Assembly (NCBI RefSeq): GCF_017876095.1
Contig: NZ_JAGINM010000005.1
Coordinates: 62,001 to 126,000, forward strand
Source of the DNA: Azospirillum agricola
GTDB lineage: Bacteria > Pseudomonadota > Alphaproteobacteria > Azospirillales > Azospirillaceae
DNA length: 64,000 nucleotides
Direction of reading: 5' to 3'
Below, one piece after another: positions 30,585 to 39,552 of this stretch (position 1 is its first letter; each line of letters begins with the position of its first letter). The position numbers were made by a program, and so were the translations under genes. The notes beneath the pieces are model-generated. The model worked only from the letters and a program-made list of their open reading frames with translations, was not told the origin of the DNA and ran no database searches.

Positions 30585-30767
30585 ATGGACGATTCCCTGG
30601 TTCCCGGCGCCTGGGTGCGCCACCCGAGCCAGCCCGACTGGGGGCTGGGCCAGGTGCAGTCGGCCATCCGCAACCGCGTCACCGTCAATTTCGAGCATGC
30701 CGGCAAGGTGCTGATCGACTCCGACGTCATCGCGCTCACGGTGGTGGATCCCGATCGGGGGTCCTGA
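30585..30767 (+). CDS. DUF3553 protein
   Basis: A 60-aa protein, MDDSLVPGAWVRHPSQPDWG..., with the beta-rich DUF3553 pattern PGAWVRHPSQPDWGLGQVQS, then VTVNFEHAGKVLID. Related domains occur at the C-terminus of UvrD/PcrA-type helicases, where they contact RNA polymerase; a stand-alone role is unknown. GGAAAGG precedes the start. It is divergent from chpT, with only 52 bp between starts. Confidence 0.8.
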   Translation: MDDSLVPGAWVRHPSQPDWGLGQVQSAIRNRVTVNFEHAGKVLIDSDVIALTVVDPDRGS

Positions 30768-30891
30768 CCCGGCCCCGATCAGGGCCGAGCCCGGTTGCGC
30801 CGCCGCGTCCGCTTTGCTTTCATGGAGCGCCGTCCCGCCTCCGGGCGGACCGGCCCTGACCTCGACGCCCTTCAACAGCACGGGGCTCCGC

Positions 30892-32655
30892 GTGTTTTCA
30901 CGGCTCAAGGGCGGCATGAGCGCGTTCGGGGTGGTGCTGATCCTCGGCCTCAACGCCATGATCGGCTACGACCTGCTGCGCGAGCACGGCACCCTGGTCG
31001 ACCAGGCGCGCGACGAGACGCAGTCGCTGGCCCTCGTCCTCGAACGCCACGCCACCGACAGCTTTTCCGGGGTCGCCAAGACCCTGGCGGGAGTCGCCGA
31101 GGTGCTGGCGGTGCGCGGCGACCGCTGGACCCGCGGCGCGCCCGAGGTGCACGCGCTGCTGCGGCGCCAGCTCGCCCTCTCGCCGCTGACCCGCGCCCTG
31201 CTGGTGGTGTCGGCCGACGGGCGGCTGATCCACGACACCGACACGCTGGAACCCGCCGACCTCGACCTGTCCGACCGCGACTATCTGCTGGCCCACCGCG
31301 ACGGGCCGGCCGGCACCGTCTATCTCGGCGTTCCGGTGGAGGGACGCACGTCCGGCGCCTGGTTCGTCAGCATGAGCCGCCGGCTGGAGACGCCCGACGG
31401 GCGCTTCGCCGGAGTCGCCGTCGCCGTCGTCGAGCCGGCGGCCTTCCGCGGCTTCTACGAATCGCTGAAGCTGCGCAACGACGCGGTGGTGACGCTCCAC
31501 CACGCCGACGGTCCGGTGGTGGCGCGCTTTCCCGACCATGAGCGCTTCGTCGGCCGCCCGGTCCGGGACGGGGCGGGCGGGCGGGACGAGGGAACGGACC
31601 GCATCTCCAGCCACCGGACATCGTCCGAGGTTCCGCTGGTGGTCACGGTGTCGCTGGCCCGCGACGCGGTGCTCGCTCCCTGGCGGATGCGCGCGGTGGT
31701 GGAACTGGCGGCGGCGCTCGGCGCCAGCCTGATGCTGGGGCTTCTGACCCTGACGCTGGTCCGCGAGGCCGGCCGCCGCGAGCGGATGCTGGAGGATCTC
31801 CAGGCCAGCGAGGGCGCCCTGCGCGACAGCCAGCGCCGGCTGATTCTCGACATCGCCGCCCGTCACCGGGCGGAGGCCGAACTGATCGCCGCCAAGCAGG
31901 CGTCCGATTCCTCCAACCAGGCGAAGACCCGGTTCCTCGCCAACATGAGCCATGAGCTGCGCACCCCGCTGAACGCCGTCATCGGTTTCGCCGAGGCGCT
32001 GGAGAGCGGCATCTTCGGCGCCATGTCGGCCAAGCAGACGGAGTATGTGTCGGACATCCGGCGCTCCGGCCTGCATCTGCTGAGCCTGATCAACGACATC
32101 CTCGACACCACCAAGATCGAATCGGGCAAGTACGTCCTGCACGAGGAACGGCTGGCGGTCCGCGCGGTCGTCGGACAATGCCTGCGCCAGATCGAGCCGC
32201 TGGCGGTGCAGAAGGGAATCGGGCTCTCCGTCTCGCTGGACCCCGATCTGCCGGACCTGCTGGCCGACGAGCGGGCCTTGCGGCAGATCCTGCTGAACCT
32301 GCTGTCGAACGCCGTGAAGTTCACGCCGGCCGGCGGCCACATCGTCGTCATCGCCGACCGGGCCCAGCTGGATTTGCGCCTGCGCGTCACCGACACCGGG
32401 ATCGGCATCCCGCAAGGCGAGCTGGAGCAGGTGCTGGAGCCGTTCCATCAGGTCGACAACTCCCACACCCGGCGCTACGCCGGAACCGGGCTGGGGCTGG
32501 GGCTGGTCAAGTCGCTGGTCGAGATGCACCAGGGCAGCCTCGGCCTGACCAGCGTGCTGGGGCGCGGCACCACGGCGACGGTGGTGCTGCCGGCCGGGCG
32601 CTTCGTCGCCCCGCAGGAGGCTGAAACCGTCCGGGCCGCCGGGGCGCTGGCGTGA
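30892..32655 (+). CDS. Membrane sensor histidine kinase
   Basis: About 587 aa. TM1 (GVVLILGLNAMIGYDLL), a periplasmic sensor of some 230 residues resembling double-Cache/PDC domains (VVSADGRLIHDTD, SDRDYLLAHRDG), TM2 (ALGASLMLGLLTLTLV), a short coiled coil, HisKA (NMSHELRTPLNAVIGF) and HATPase (NLLSNAVKFT, DTGIGI, GTGLGLGLVKSL). It has no receiver domain. The cognate regulator is not adjacent. Start uncertain: GTG 30892 gives a basic stretch before TM1; TTG 30814 and ATG 30916 are alternatives. Confidence 0.83.
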   Translation: MFSRLKGGMSAFGVVLILGLNAMIGYDLLREHGTLVDQARDETQSLALVLERHATDSFSGVAKTLAGVAEVLAVRGDRWTRGAPEVHALLRRQLALSPLTRALLVVSADGRLIHDTDTLEPADLDLSDRDYLLAHRDGPAGTVYLGVPVEGRTSGAWFVSMSRRLETPDGRFAGVAVAVVEPAAFRGFYESLKLRNDAVVTLHHADGPVVARFPDHERFVGRPVRDGAGGRDEGTDRISSHRTSSEVPLVVTVSLARDAVLAPWRMRAVVELAAALGASLMLGLLTLTLVREAGRRERMLEDLQASEGALRDSQRRLILDIAARHRAEAELIAAKQASDSSNQAKTRFLANMSHELRTPLNAVIGFAEALESGIFGAMSAKQTEYVSDIRRSGLHLLSLINDILDTTKIESGKYVLHEERLAVRAVVGQCLRQIEPLAVQKGIGLSVSLDPDLPDLLADERALRQILLNLLSNAVKFTPAGGHIVVIADRAQLDLRLRVTDTGIGIPQGELEQVLEPFHQVDNSHTRRYAGTGLGLGLVKSLVEMHQGSLGLTSVLGRGTTATVVLPAGRFVAPQEAETVRAAGALA

Positions 32656-32759
32656 GAAGCGTTTGACAAGCGACGGTTTCCAACCTTTCTGATGCGTGGG
32701 ATCGCGCAACTCCGGCGACGCGTGCCCCATCCACGAATTTCAGGGTTGGCCCAGGAACC

Positions 32760-33518
32760 ATGACCGTGAACGCCTCGACCGCGAACCGTTGGCTGCACAG
32801 CTTCCGCCCCGTCGCCCATCCACGCCGGATCCTGCTGTGCTTCCCCTACGCCGGGGCCGGGGCCGCCCTGTTCCGCGACTGGCACCGCGACGCCGGACCG
32901 GAGGACGAGCTCCTCGCCGTCCGCCTGCCCGGCCGCGAGCACCGCTTCGGCGAACCCTGTCTGACGACGGTGGCGGAGGCGGTTCCGCCGGTCCTTGAGG
33001 CGCTGACCGAACGCTTGGGCGGACGCCTCGACCGGCCGCTGATCCTGTTCGGCCATTCGCTGGGCGCCGCGCTGGCCTACGCCACCGCCCGCGCGCTGAT
33101 CGGGCGCGGCCACCCGCCGCGCCTGCTCGCCGTCTCGGGACGCCGCGCGCCGCAGGTGACGCTGCGCCGCACCGCCACCCAGGATCTGAGCGAGGCCGAG
33201 TTCCGCGACAAGCTGCACGCGCTGGGCGGCACCCCGCCCGAGGTGCTGGCCTCGGCCGAGCTGATGGAGCTGATGGTGCCGCTGCTGCGCGCCGACTTCG
33301 GCATGTCCGACCGCTTCTTCGAGCCGGCCCCCGCGCCGCTGCCGATCCCGCTGGTCGCCTTCGCCGGCACCGGCGACGCCGAGGTCCCGGTCGAGGCCGT
33401 GGCCGAGTGGGAGCGGCTGGCCGGCGCCGGCTTCGCGCTGCACCGCCTGCCCGGCGATCATTTCTTCCTGAACGCGCAGCGCCGGACCATCCTCGACGCC
33501 CTCTTGTCCGCCGCCTGA
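32760..33518 (+). CDS. Type II thioesterase (GrsT-like)
   Basis: A 252-aa alpha/beta hydrolase with [17 protein letters not shown] at the N-terminus, nucleophile elbow [10 protein letters not shown] and a late catalytic histidine in LPGDHFFLN, the pattern of editing thioesterases that clear misprimed carrier proteins of non-ribosomal peptide or polyketide synthases. No synthase, carrier protein or phosphopantetheinyl transferase is in the window, so its partner is unknown. It may act on a free-standing carrier or a distant cluster. Confidence 0.82.
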   Translation: MTVNASTANRWLHSFRPVAHPRRILLCFPYAGAGAALFRDWHRDAGPEDELLAVRLPGREHRFGEPCLTTVAEAVPPVLEALTERLGGRLDRPLILFGHSLGAALAYATARALIGRGHPPRLLAVSGRRAPQVTLRRTATQDLSEAEFRDKLHALGGTPPEVLASAELMELMVPLLRADFGMSDRFFEPAPAPLPIPLVAFAGTGDAEVPVEAVAEWERLAGAGFALHRLPGDHFFLNAQRRTILDALLSAA

Positions 33519-33651
33519 GTCCGACCCGAAGGGACCTTCCCAGCCACCGGCAACGCCGCTTCCACCGCCACGGCCATTCCGGACAGCCGCTTGCCAGCCG
33601 GCGGCGCTCCGGAACACTCCCAACCATTGCCGCGCCGATTGTTCGTATATC

Positions 33652-33667
33652 GGCACGAATGTTGCCT
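33652..33667 (+). promoter_or_regulatory. Sigma-54 promoter of hupSLC
   Basis: CGGCACGAATGTTGCC fits the -24/-12 consensus TGGCACG-N4-TTGCW, with exact GG-N10-GC spacing (GG at 33653-33654, GC at 33665-33666). Transcription would begin near 33678, 58 nt before the hupS start. Its activator is probably HupR, encoded at the right edge; no clear TTG-N5-CAA HupR site or NifA site was found upstream. Confidence 0.8.
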
Positions 33668-33685
33668 CTACCCCTTCCGAGAAGG

Positions 33686-33714
33686 GCGCGGCGGCCCTCC
33701 CAAACGCCGCGCCA
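33686..33714 (+). promoter_or_regulatory. Leader hairpin ahead of hupS
   Basis: 9-bp arms GGCGCGGCG and CGCCGCGCC with an 11-nt loop lie inside the predicted hupS 5' untranslated region, ending 5 bp before the GGGAGAGGA ribosome-binding site. It may stabilise or gate the mRNA; function unproven. Confidence 0.45.
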
Positions 33715-33735
33715 CGTTGGGAGAGGACATTCCGA

Positions 33736-34809
33736 ATGGCTGCGCTGGAGACCTTCTACGAGGTCATGCGGCGGCAGGGCATCACCCGCCGCTCGTTCCT
33801 GAAATACTGTTCGCTCACGGCCGCCGCCCTCGGGCTGGGGCCGGAGCTGGTGCCGCAGATCGTCCACGCCATGGAGACCAAGCCGCGCACCCCGGTGCTG
33901 TGGCTGCACGGGCTGGAATGCACCTGCTGCTCCGAATCCTTCATCCGCTCGGCGCACCCGCTGGTGAAGGACGTGGTGCTGTCGATGATCTCGCTCGACT
34001 ACGACGACACGCTGATGGCCGCCGCCGGTCATCAGGCCGAGGCGATCCTCGACGAGGTGATGGAGAAGTACAAGGGCAACTACATCCTGGCGGTGGAGGG
34101 CAACCCGCCGCTGAACCAGGACGGCATGTCCTGCATCATCGGCGGCAAGCCCTTCCTCGACCAGCTGCGCAAGGTGTCGCGCGACGCCAAGGCGATCATC
34201 TCCTGGGGCTCCTGCGCCAGCTTCGGCTGCGTCCAGGCGGCGCGGCCCAACCCGACGCGCGCCACCCCGGTGCACGAGGTCATCACCGACAAGCCGATCA
34301 TCAAGGTGCCCGGCTGCCCGCCGATCGCCGAGGTGATGACCGGCGTCATCACCTACATGCTGACCTTCGACCGCATCCCGGAGCTGGACCGCCAGGGCCG
34401 CCCGAAGATGTTCTACAGCCAGCGCATCCACGACAAATGCTACCGCCGGCCGCATTTCGACGCCGGCCAGTTCGTCGAGGCCTTCGACGACGAGGGCGCG
34501 CGCAAGGGCCATTGCCTCTACAAGGTCGGCTGCAAGGGTCCGACGACCTACAACGCCTGCTCCACCGTGCGCTGGAACGAGGGGACCAGCTTCCCCATCC
34601 AGGCCGGCCACGGCTGCATCGGCTGCTCGGAGGACGGCTTCTGGGACAAGGGGTCCTGGTACGCCCGCCTGTCCGATTTCCACCAGTTCGGGATCGAGGC
34701 CAACGCCGATCAGGTCGGCGCCACCGCCGCCATCGGCGTCGGCGGAGTCATCGCCGCGCACGCGGCGGTCAGCGCCCTGAAGCGCGCGCAGCACAAGGGA
34801 GACGTCTGA
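33736..34809 (+). CDS. hupS: Uptake [NiFe] hydrogenase small subunit
   Basis: A 357-aa iron-sulfur subunit that carries electrons from the Ni-Fe site to the cytochrome. A Tat signal with RRSFLK at residues 18-23 sends the folded heterodimer across the membrane. The proximal cluster motif ECTCCSES follows the mature start, and further Cys/His ligands include CPPIAEV, YRRPHFD and [13 protein letters not shown]-terminal hydrophobic anchor ([18 protein letters not shown]) is typical of membrane-bound group 1 enzymes. Confidence 0.96.
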   Translation: MAALETFYEVMRRQGITRRSFLKYCSLTAAALGLGPELVPQIVHAMETKPRTPVLWLHGLECTCCSESFIRSAHPLVKDVVLSMISLDYDDTLMAAAGHQAEAILDEVMEKYKGNYILAVEGNPPLNQDGMSCIIGGKPFLDQLRKVSRDAKAIISWGSCASFGCVQAARPNPTRATPVHEVITDKPIIKVPGCPPIAEVMTGVITYMLTFDRIPELDRQGRPKMFYSQRIHDKCYRRPHFDAGQFVEAFDDEGARKGHCLYKVGCKGPTTYNACSTVRWNEGTSFPIQAGHGCIGCSEDGFWDKGSWYARLSDFHQFGIEANADQVGATAAIGVGGVIAAHAAVSALKRAQHKGDV

Positions 34810-34811
34810 CC

Positions 34812-36626
34812 ATGGCCGTTCTGCAAACCCCCAACGGCTTCGCCCTCGACAATGGCGGCCGGCGCATCGTCGTCGATCCGGTGACGCGCATCGAGGGGCA
34901 CATGCGCTGCGAGGTGAACGTCGATTCCGACAACATCATCCGCAACGCCGTCTCGACCGGCACCATGTGGCGCGGGCTGGAGGTCATCCTCAAGGGTCGC
35001 GACCCGCGCGACGCCTGGGCCTTCGTCGAGCGCATCTGCGGCGTCTGCACCGGCTGCCACGCCCTGACCTCGGTCCGCGCGGTCGAGGACGCGCTCGGGA
35101 TCCGCATTCCGAAGAACGCCCACCTGATCCGCGAGATCATGGCGAAGACGTTGCAGGTCCATGACCACATCGTCCATTTCTACCATCTGCACGCGCTCGA
35201 CTGGGTCAACCCGGTCAACGCGCTGAAGGCCGACCCGCAGGCGACCTCGGCGCTCCAGCAGTCGGTGTCGCCGCGCCACCCGAAATCCAGCCCCGGCTAT
35301 TTCCGCGACGTGCAGAACCGGCTGAAGAAGTTCGTGGAATCGGGCCAGCTCGGCATCTTCAAGAACGGCTACTGGGACAACCCGGCCTACAAGCTGCCGC
35401 CCGAGGCCGACCTGATGGCGGTCACGCATTACCTGGAGGCGCTCGACCTCCAGAAGGACATCGTCAAGATCCACGCGGTGTTCGGCGGCAAGAACCCGCA
35501 CCCCAACTACATGGTCGGCGGCGTGCCCTGCGCCATCAACATGGAGGGGACCGGAGCGGCCGGCGCGCCGGTCAACATGGAGCGGCTGAACTTCGTTCTG
35601 GCCCGCATGCAGGAGGCCGCCGCCTTCATCGACAACGTCTACATCCCCGACGTCCTGGCCATCGCCAGCTTCTACAAGGGCTGGCTCTACGGCGGCGGGC
35701 TGTCGGCCACCAACGTGATGGATTACGGCGACTACGAGAAGGTCCCCTACGACCGCTCGACCTGCCAGCTTCCCGGCGGCGTCATCCTGAACGGCAACTG
35801 GAACGAGGTGCACCCGATCGACCCGCGCGACCCGGCGCAGGTGCAGGAGTTCGTCGCCCACAGCTGGTACAGCTACGAGGACGAGAACAAGGGCCTGCAT
35901 CCCTGGGACGGCGTCACCGAGGCGAAGTTCGAACTGGGCCCCAACACCAAGGGCAGCCGCACCGACATCAAGGAGCTGGACGAGGCGGCCAAATACTCCT
36001 GGATCAAGGCGCCGCGCTGGCGCGGCCACGCGGTGGAGGTCGGCCCCCTGCCCCGCTACATCCTGGCCTACGCCCAGAACGTCACCTACGTGCGCGACCA
36101 GATCACCGATTCGCTCGGCCGCTTCAACAGCCTGTCGGGCACCAGCTTCACGCCGCAGCAGGCGCTGCCGACCACCATCGGCCGCACGCTCGCCCGCGCG
36201 CTGGAGGCGCAGTACTGCGCGACCATGATGCTGGACGACTGGCACAGCCTCGTCGCCAACATCAAGGCCGGCGACACCGCCACCGCCAACGTCGAGAAGT
36301 GGGATCCCAAGAGCTGGCCGAAGGAGGCCAAGGGCGTCGGCGTCGTCGCGGCGCCGCGCGGCGGACTCGGCCACTGGATCAAGATCAAGGACGGCAAGAT
36401 CGAGAACTACCAGTGCGTCGTTCCCTCGACCTGGAACGGCAGCCCGCGCGATCCCAAGGGCAACATCGGCGCCTTCGAGGCGTCACTGCTCAACACGCCG
36501 ATGGAGCGTCCGGACGAGCCGGTCGAGATCCTGCGCACCCTGCACAGCTTCGACCCCTGCCTCGCCTGCTCGACCCACGTGATGGCGCCGGACGGGGCCG
36601 AGCTGGCCCGCGTCACCGTGCGCTGA
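34812..36626 (+). CDS. hupL: Uptake [NiFe] hydrogenase large subunit
   Basis: A 604-aa catalytic subunit. The two nickel-binding Cys pairs are in [10 protein letters not shown] (C76, C79) and DPCLACSTH near the C-terminus. Maturation by HupD should cut after that histidine, releasing the tail [15 protein letters not shown]. It begins 2 bp after the hupS stop, so translation is probably coupled. The enzyme oxidises H2 in the periplasm and sends electrons to the quinone pool. Length is normal for group 1 HupL. Confidence 0.97.
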   Translation: MAVLQTPNGFALDNGGRRIVVDPVTRIEGHMRCEVNVDSDNIIRNAVSTGTMWRGLEVILKGRDPRDAWAFVERICGVCTGCHALTSVRAVEDALGIRIPKNAHLIREIMAKTLQVHDHIVHFYHLHALDWVNPVNALKADPQATSALQQSVSPRHPKSSPGYFRDVQNRLKKFVESGQLGIFKNGYWDNPAYKLPPEADLMAVTHYLEALDLQKDIVKIHAVFGGKNPHPNYMVGGVPCAINMEGTGAAGAPVNMERLNFVLARMQEAAAFIDNVYIPDVLAIASFYKGWLYGGGLSATNVMDYGDYEKVPYDRSTCQLPGGVILNGNWNEVHPIDPRDPAQVQEFVAHSWYSYEDENKGLHPWDGVTEAKFELGPNTKGSRTDIKELDEAAKYSWIKAPRWRGHAVEVGPLPRYILAYAQNVTYVRDQITDSLGRFNSLSGTSFTPQQALPTTIGRTLARALEAQYCATMMLDDWHSLVANIKAGDTATANVEKWDPKSWPKEAKGVGVVAAPRGGLGHWIKIKDGKIENYQCVVPSTWNGSPRDPKGNIGAFEASLLNTPMERPDEPVEILRTLHSFDPCLACSTHVMAPDGAELARVTVR

Positions 36627-36648
36627 TCCCAGACCGGAGGGTTTCGCC

Positions 36649-37467
36649 ATGGCACCTCTCGACCACGGGAAACGGGACGGCGCGGCGCCGGGGGGGGCGG
36701 AGGATCCGTCCGCCCCGGCGGCGCCCGCGCGCTTCCTGAAGGCGATCTACGTGTACGAGGTCCCGGTGCGCCTGTGGCACTGGGTCAACGCGCTCGCCAT
36801 CACCGTGCTGGCCGTCACCGGCTATCTGATCGGCAGCCCGCTGCCGAGCATGCCCGGCGAGGCCAGCGCCAACTACCTGATGGGCTACATCCGCTTCGCC
36901 CATTTCGCGGCGGGCTACATCTTCGCGATCGGCTTCCTCGGCCGGCTCTACTGGGCCTTCGCCGGCAACCACCACGCCAAGCAGCTGTTCCGCTTCCCCT
37001 TCTGGGACGGCCACTGGTGGGGCGAGCTGTTCCTGGAGGCGCGCTGGTACCTGTTCCTGGAGCGCAAGCCGAAGCTCTATGTCGGGCACAACCCGCTGGC
37101 CCAGTTCGCCATGTTCTGGACCATCGCGGTCGGCAGCGTCTTCATGATCGTGACCGGCTTCGCGCTCTACGGCGAGGGGGCCGGGGTGGACAGCTGGCAG
37201 GACCGGCTGTTCGGCTGGGTCATCCCGCTGTTCGGCCAGAGCCAGGACGTCCACACCTGGCACCATCTGGGCATGTGGGTGATCATCCTGTTCGTGATGG
37301 TCCACGTTTACGCTGCGGTGCGCGAGGACATCATGTCCCGCCAGTCGATCATCTCGACGATGGTCAGCGGCGTGCGCACCTTCAAGGACGCCGAGGCCCC
37401 GGCCGACGAGCCGGAACCGAAGGCGGCCAAGCCGGCCTCGCCCAAGGCGCTGGAGCCGGCCGGCTGA
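36649..37467 (+). CDS. hupC: Hydrogenase cytochrome b subunit
   Basis: A 272-aa di-haem b membrane subunit that anchors HupSL and reduces quinone. Four hydrophobic segments are visible, with haem-ligand histidines in VRLWHWVNALA, RFAHFAAGYIF and TWHHLGMWVI. An N-terminal acidic/Ala tail and a Lys/Ala/Pro-rich C-terminal tail (PEPKAAKPASPKALEPAG) extend beyond the core. It is third gene of the sigma-54 operon. In most relatives hupD follows directly; here it does not. Confidence 0.94.
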   Translation: MAPLDHGKRDGAAPGGAEDPSAPAAPARFLKAIYVYEVPVRLWHWVNALAITVLAVTGYLIGSPLPSMPGEASANYLMGYIRFAHFAAGYIFAIGFLGRLYWAFAGNHHAKQLFRFPFWDGHWWGELFLEARWYLFLERKPKLYVGHNPLAQFAMFWTIAVGSVFMIVTGFALYGEGAGVDSWQDRLFGWVIPLFGQSQDVHTWHHLGMWVIILFVMVHVYAAVREDIMSRQSIISTMVSGVRTFKDAEAPADEPEPKAAKPASPKALEPAG

Positions 37468-37538
37468 GCCCGGGTCTTGCCCCCACCCAACCTCCCCCGC
37501 TGGGCGGGGGAGGAACTGCCGCCACTCTTTCCCTCACC

Positions 37539-37629
37539 CGTCATGCCCGGCCTTGTGCCGGGCATCCACGGCCGCAAATCATCCCCTGAAGCTTGCGCGT
37601 GGATGACCGGGACAAGCCCGGTCATGACG
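37539..37629. repeat. Composite REP-like palindromic element after hupC
   Basis: Two stem-loops, TGCCCGGC/GCCGGGCA (37544-37564) and ATGACCGGG/CCCGGTCAT (37603-37625), are enclosed by outer complementary ends CGTCATG and CATGACG, with inner ATCCACG/CGTGGAT. The whole can fold as a cruciform. It resembles mobile palindromic elements of alphaproteobacteria and shares its right half with 29758-29788. Confidence 0.75.
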
Positions 37630-37675
37630 CAAGGAAGAGAGTGTGAACGGACCCCGCTCCCTCCTACCGGAACGC

Positions 37676-38938
37676 TCAGGGCACCCGCGCTCCGGTGAAG
37701 GGGTTCAATCCCAGCGCCGCCAGCGTGGCCCAGGCGGTCGCTCCCAGATGCGGGCGGCGGTAATAGAGGAAATCGTCGGTCTTGCTGTCCGGACCGATGG
37801 CCAGCCCGGTGGTCAGCACCGCCGGGCGGGTCGCCCACAGGAAGCCGCCGGGGCTGATGTCTTCCAGCAGCCCGGCGAACAGCCGGTCGGCGTCGGCCCG
37901 CCGGCCAAGCGCCCGGTAGGTCAGCGCCGCCTGCGCGGTGCCCTCCACCCAGACGCCGTCGCGGTCGTCGTTGAAGTCGAAACCACCGTCCACCCCATGC
38001 GCCCGCTCGGCGTAGGCCAGCGCGCCGCGCCACGCCTCCGGCGCGTCGCGCAGCAGCAGGGGCCAGAGCTGCGCGTCGAGCCCCGAGGTGGCGTGGCTGA
38101 TCGTCACCCCGTCCGGCGTCGTGCCGACCGGGAAATGCCCGTTGCCGGCCGCCCAGGCGGCGTCGAGGAAGCCGCGCGCCGCCTGGGCCGGAGCCTCCCA
38201 CCCCTTGCCGAGCCGGCCGAACAGGGCGACCAGATCGGTGTTGTGCTCGGTCGATTTCCAGGTCAGGAGCTGCGGCGCGTTGTCGAAGCCCTGCACCCCG
38301 CCGTTGAAGCCGCCCGGCCCGCGCGGGTCGGCGGTCTTGTCGGCGACCCAGCGGGCCAGTTCGGCGGCGCCGTCGCGGAAACGCTTCTCGCCGGTCGCCT
38401 CGCCCAGCGTCACCAGCGCCAGCCCGGCCCAAGCGACGTTCCCGGTGGCGGTGCCGATCTGGTAGGGGTCCTCCAGCCAGCGGTTCTCCACGGCGTCCCA
38501 CCAGCCCATCGGCGGGATCGGCCGCTGCTTCTGCGCGCCGGCCCGGTAGGTGTTGCGCAGGCGGCCCTTGTAGCCGGCGCGGTCGAGCGTCACTGCGTCC
38601 AGCAGCGCCTCGCCGATGCGCAGCGCCTGGGGTCGCTTGCCGCAGCCGTTCAGCGCGATGACCGCCAGCGCGTTGTCGTAGGTGAAGGCGGCGATGGACA
38701 GCGCCGGCTCGGAGGTCGGGCCGGGGGCGTAGGCGTTGTCGTAGCTGCGCAGGAACACCGGGCCGGAGCCGGCGATCTCGTCCACCCGCGCCGCCAGCGT
38801 CGCGCAGGTCCTCGCCGCCAGCTCGGCCGCCGGCCCGGCGCCCTCGGCGCGCGCGGCGCCCCCCGGCAGCAGCGTCAGCATTGCTCCGGCCAGCGTCATC
38901 CCCAACGCCGAGCGGCGTCCCTTGCCCATCAACCCCAT
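37676..38938 (-). CDS. Secreted protein of probable alpha/alpha-toroid fold, unknown function
   Basis: A 420-aa protein with a signal peptide of about 30 residues (GMTLAGAMLTLLPGGAARA). The mature part contains repeated helical hairpins (ALAVIALNGCGKRPQALRIG; NVAWAGLALVTLGEATGEKR; AQAALTYRALGRRADADRLF) and acid/aromatic motifs such as PPMGWWDAVENRW. This resembles six-hairpin glycosidase-like proteins, but no catalytic signature is certain. It is convergent with hupC across the REP-like element and upstream of it lies a co-directional DoxX gene. The start is the ATG at 38938; a GTG at 38953 is possible. Confidence 0.6.
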   Translation of the reverse strand: MGLMGKGRRSALGMTLAGAMLTLLPGGAARAEGAGPAAELAARTCATLAARVDEIAGSGPVFLRSYDNAYAPGPTSEPALSIAAFTYDNALAVIALNGCGKRPQALRIGEALLDAVTLDRAGYKGRLRNTYRAGAQKQRPIPPMGWWDAVENRWLEDPYQIGTATGNVAWAGLALVTLGEATGEKRFRDGAAELARWVADKTADPRGPGGFNGGVQGFDNAPQLLTWKSTEHNTDLVALFGRLGKGWEAPAQAARGFLDAAWAAGNGHFPVGTTPDGVTISHATSGLDAQLWPLLLRDAPEAWRGALAYAERAHGVDGGFDFNDDRDGVWVEGTAQAALTYRALGRRADADRLFAGLLEDISPGGFLWATRPAVLTTGLAIGPDSKTDDFLYYRRPHLGATAWATLAALGLNPFTGARVP

Positions 38939-39018
38939 GACGATTCCGGCCACCGGCGCAGTTCACGACTGGGCCAGATATGGACCGCCCGGCAACGCCC
39001 GGCAACCGGTTGCGACAA

Positions 39019-39474
39019 TCAGCGGCGCGGGCCGCGGAAACCGTCGACGCTGAAGCGCCCCGCGCCCGACGCGACCAGCGCCAGATAACCGCCGATGATG
39101 GCGAGGTTCTTCATGAACTGGATCTGCTGCATCTTCATCGCCTCGGGCGCCGCGTCCCAATAGCGGTGGGCGATCAGCGTGGCGGCGACGGTGAAGCCGG
39201 CGACCAGCAGCGCGGCCAGCCGGGTCCAGGCACCCAGCACCACCGCCAGCCCGCCGAAGCATTCGACCACCGCCCCGACGGTGCCGGCCACCGCCGCCAT
39301 CGGCACCCCCTGGCTCTCCAGCCCGGCGATGAAGCCGCCCAGCGCCATCAGCTTGCCGAACCCGCTCTGGACGAAGATCGCGCCCAGCAGGACACGGGCG
39401 GCCAGCAGCAGGGCGTCCCGTCCGCCCTCCGCCGTCCGATCCATCCGGCCGACGCGCGTGTCGTTGTCGATCAT
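39019..39474 (-). CDS. DoxX-family membrane protein
   Basis: A 151-aa protein with four hydrophobic helices and the DoxX pattern ARVLLGAIFVQSGFGKLMAL, then CFGGLAVVLGAWTRLAAL and QFMKNLAIIGGYLAL. DoxX-like proteins are linked to redox or thiol stress, but their reaction is often unclear. It is co-directional with the toroid protein (80 bp apart) and with hypF upstream (78 bp), so these three could share a transcript; whether that connects DoxX to hydrogenase assembly is speculation. Confidence 0.82.
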   Translation of the reverse strand: MIDNDTRVGRMDRTAEGGRDALLLAARVLLGAIFVQSGFGKLMALGGFIAGLESQGVPMAAVAGTVGAVVECFGGLAVVLGAWTRLAALLVAGFTVAATLIAHRYWDAAPEAMKMQQIQFMKNLAIIGGYLALVASGAGRFSVDGFRGPRR

Positions 39475-39552
39475 CCCGTGAAACTCCCCAGCGTCCGCGC
39501 CAGCCCGGTGCCGGCGCGGCTTTCCGAGCCCAGGACGCCGCGCGCCGGGCTT

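Noticed and set aside
32760..33518. Part of a non-ribosomal peptide or polyketide cluster
   Set aside because: Only the thioesterase is present; flanks are a sensor kinase and hydrogenase genes with no synthase or carrier protein.
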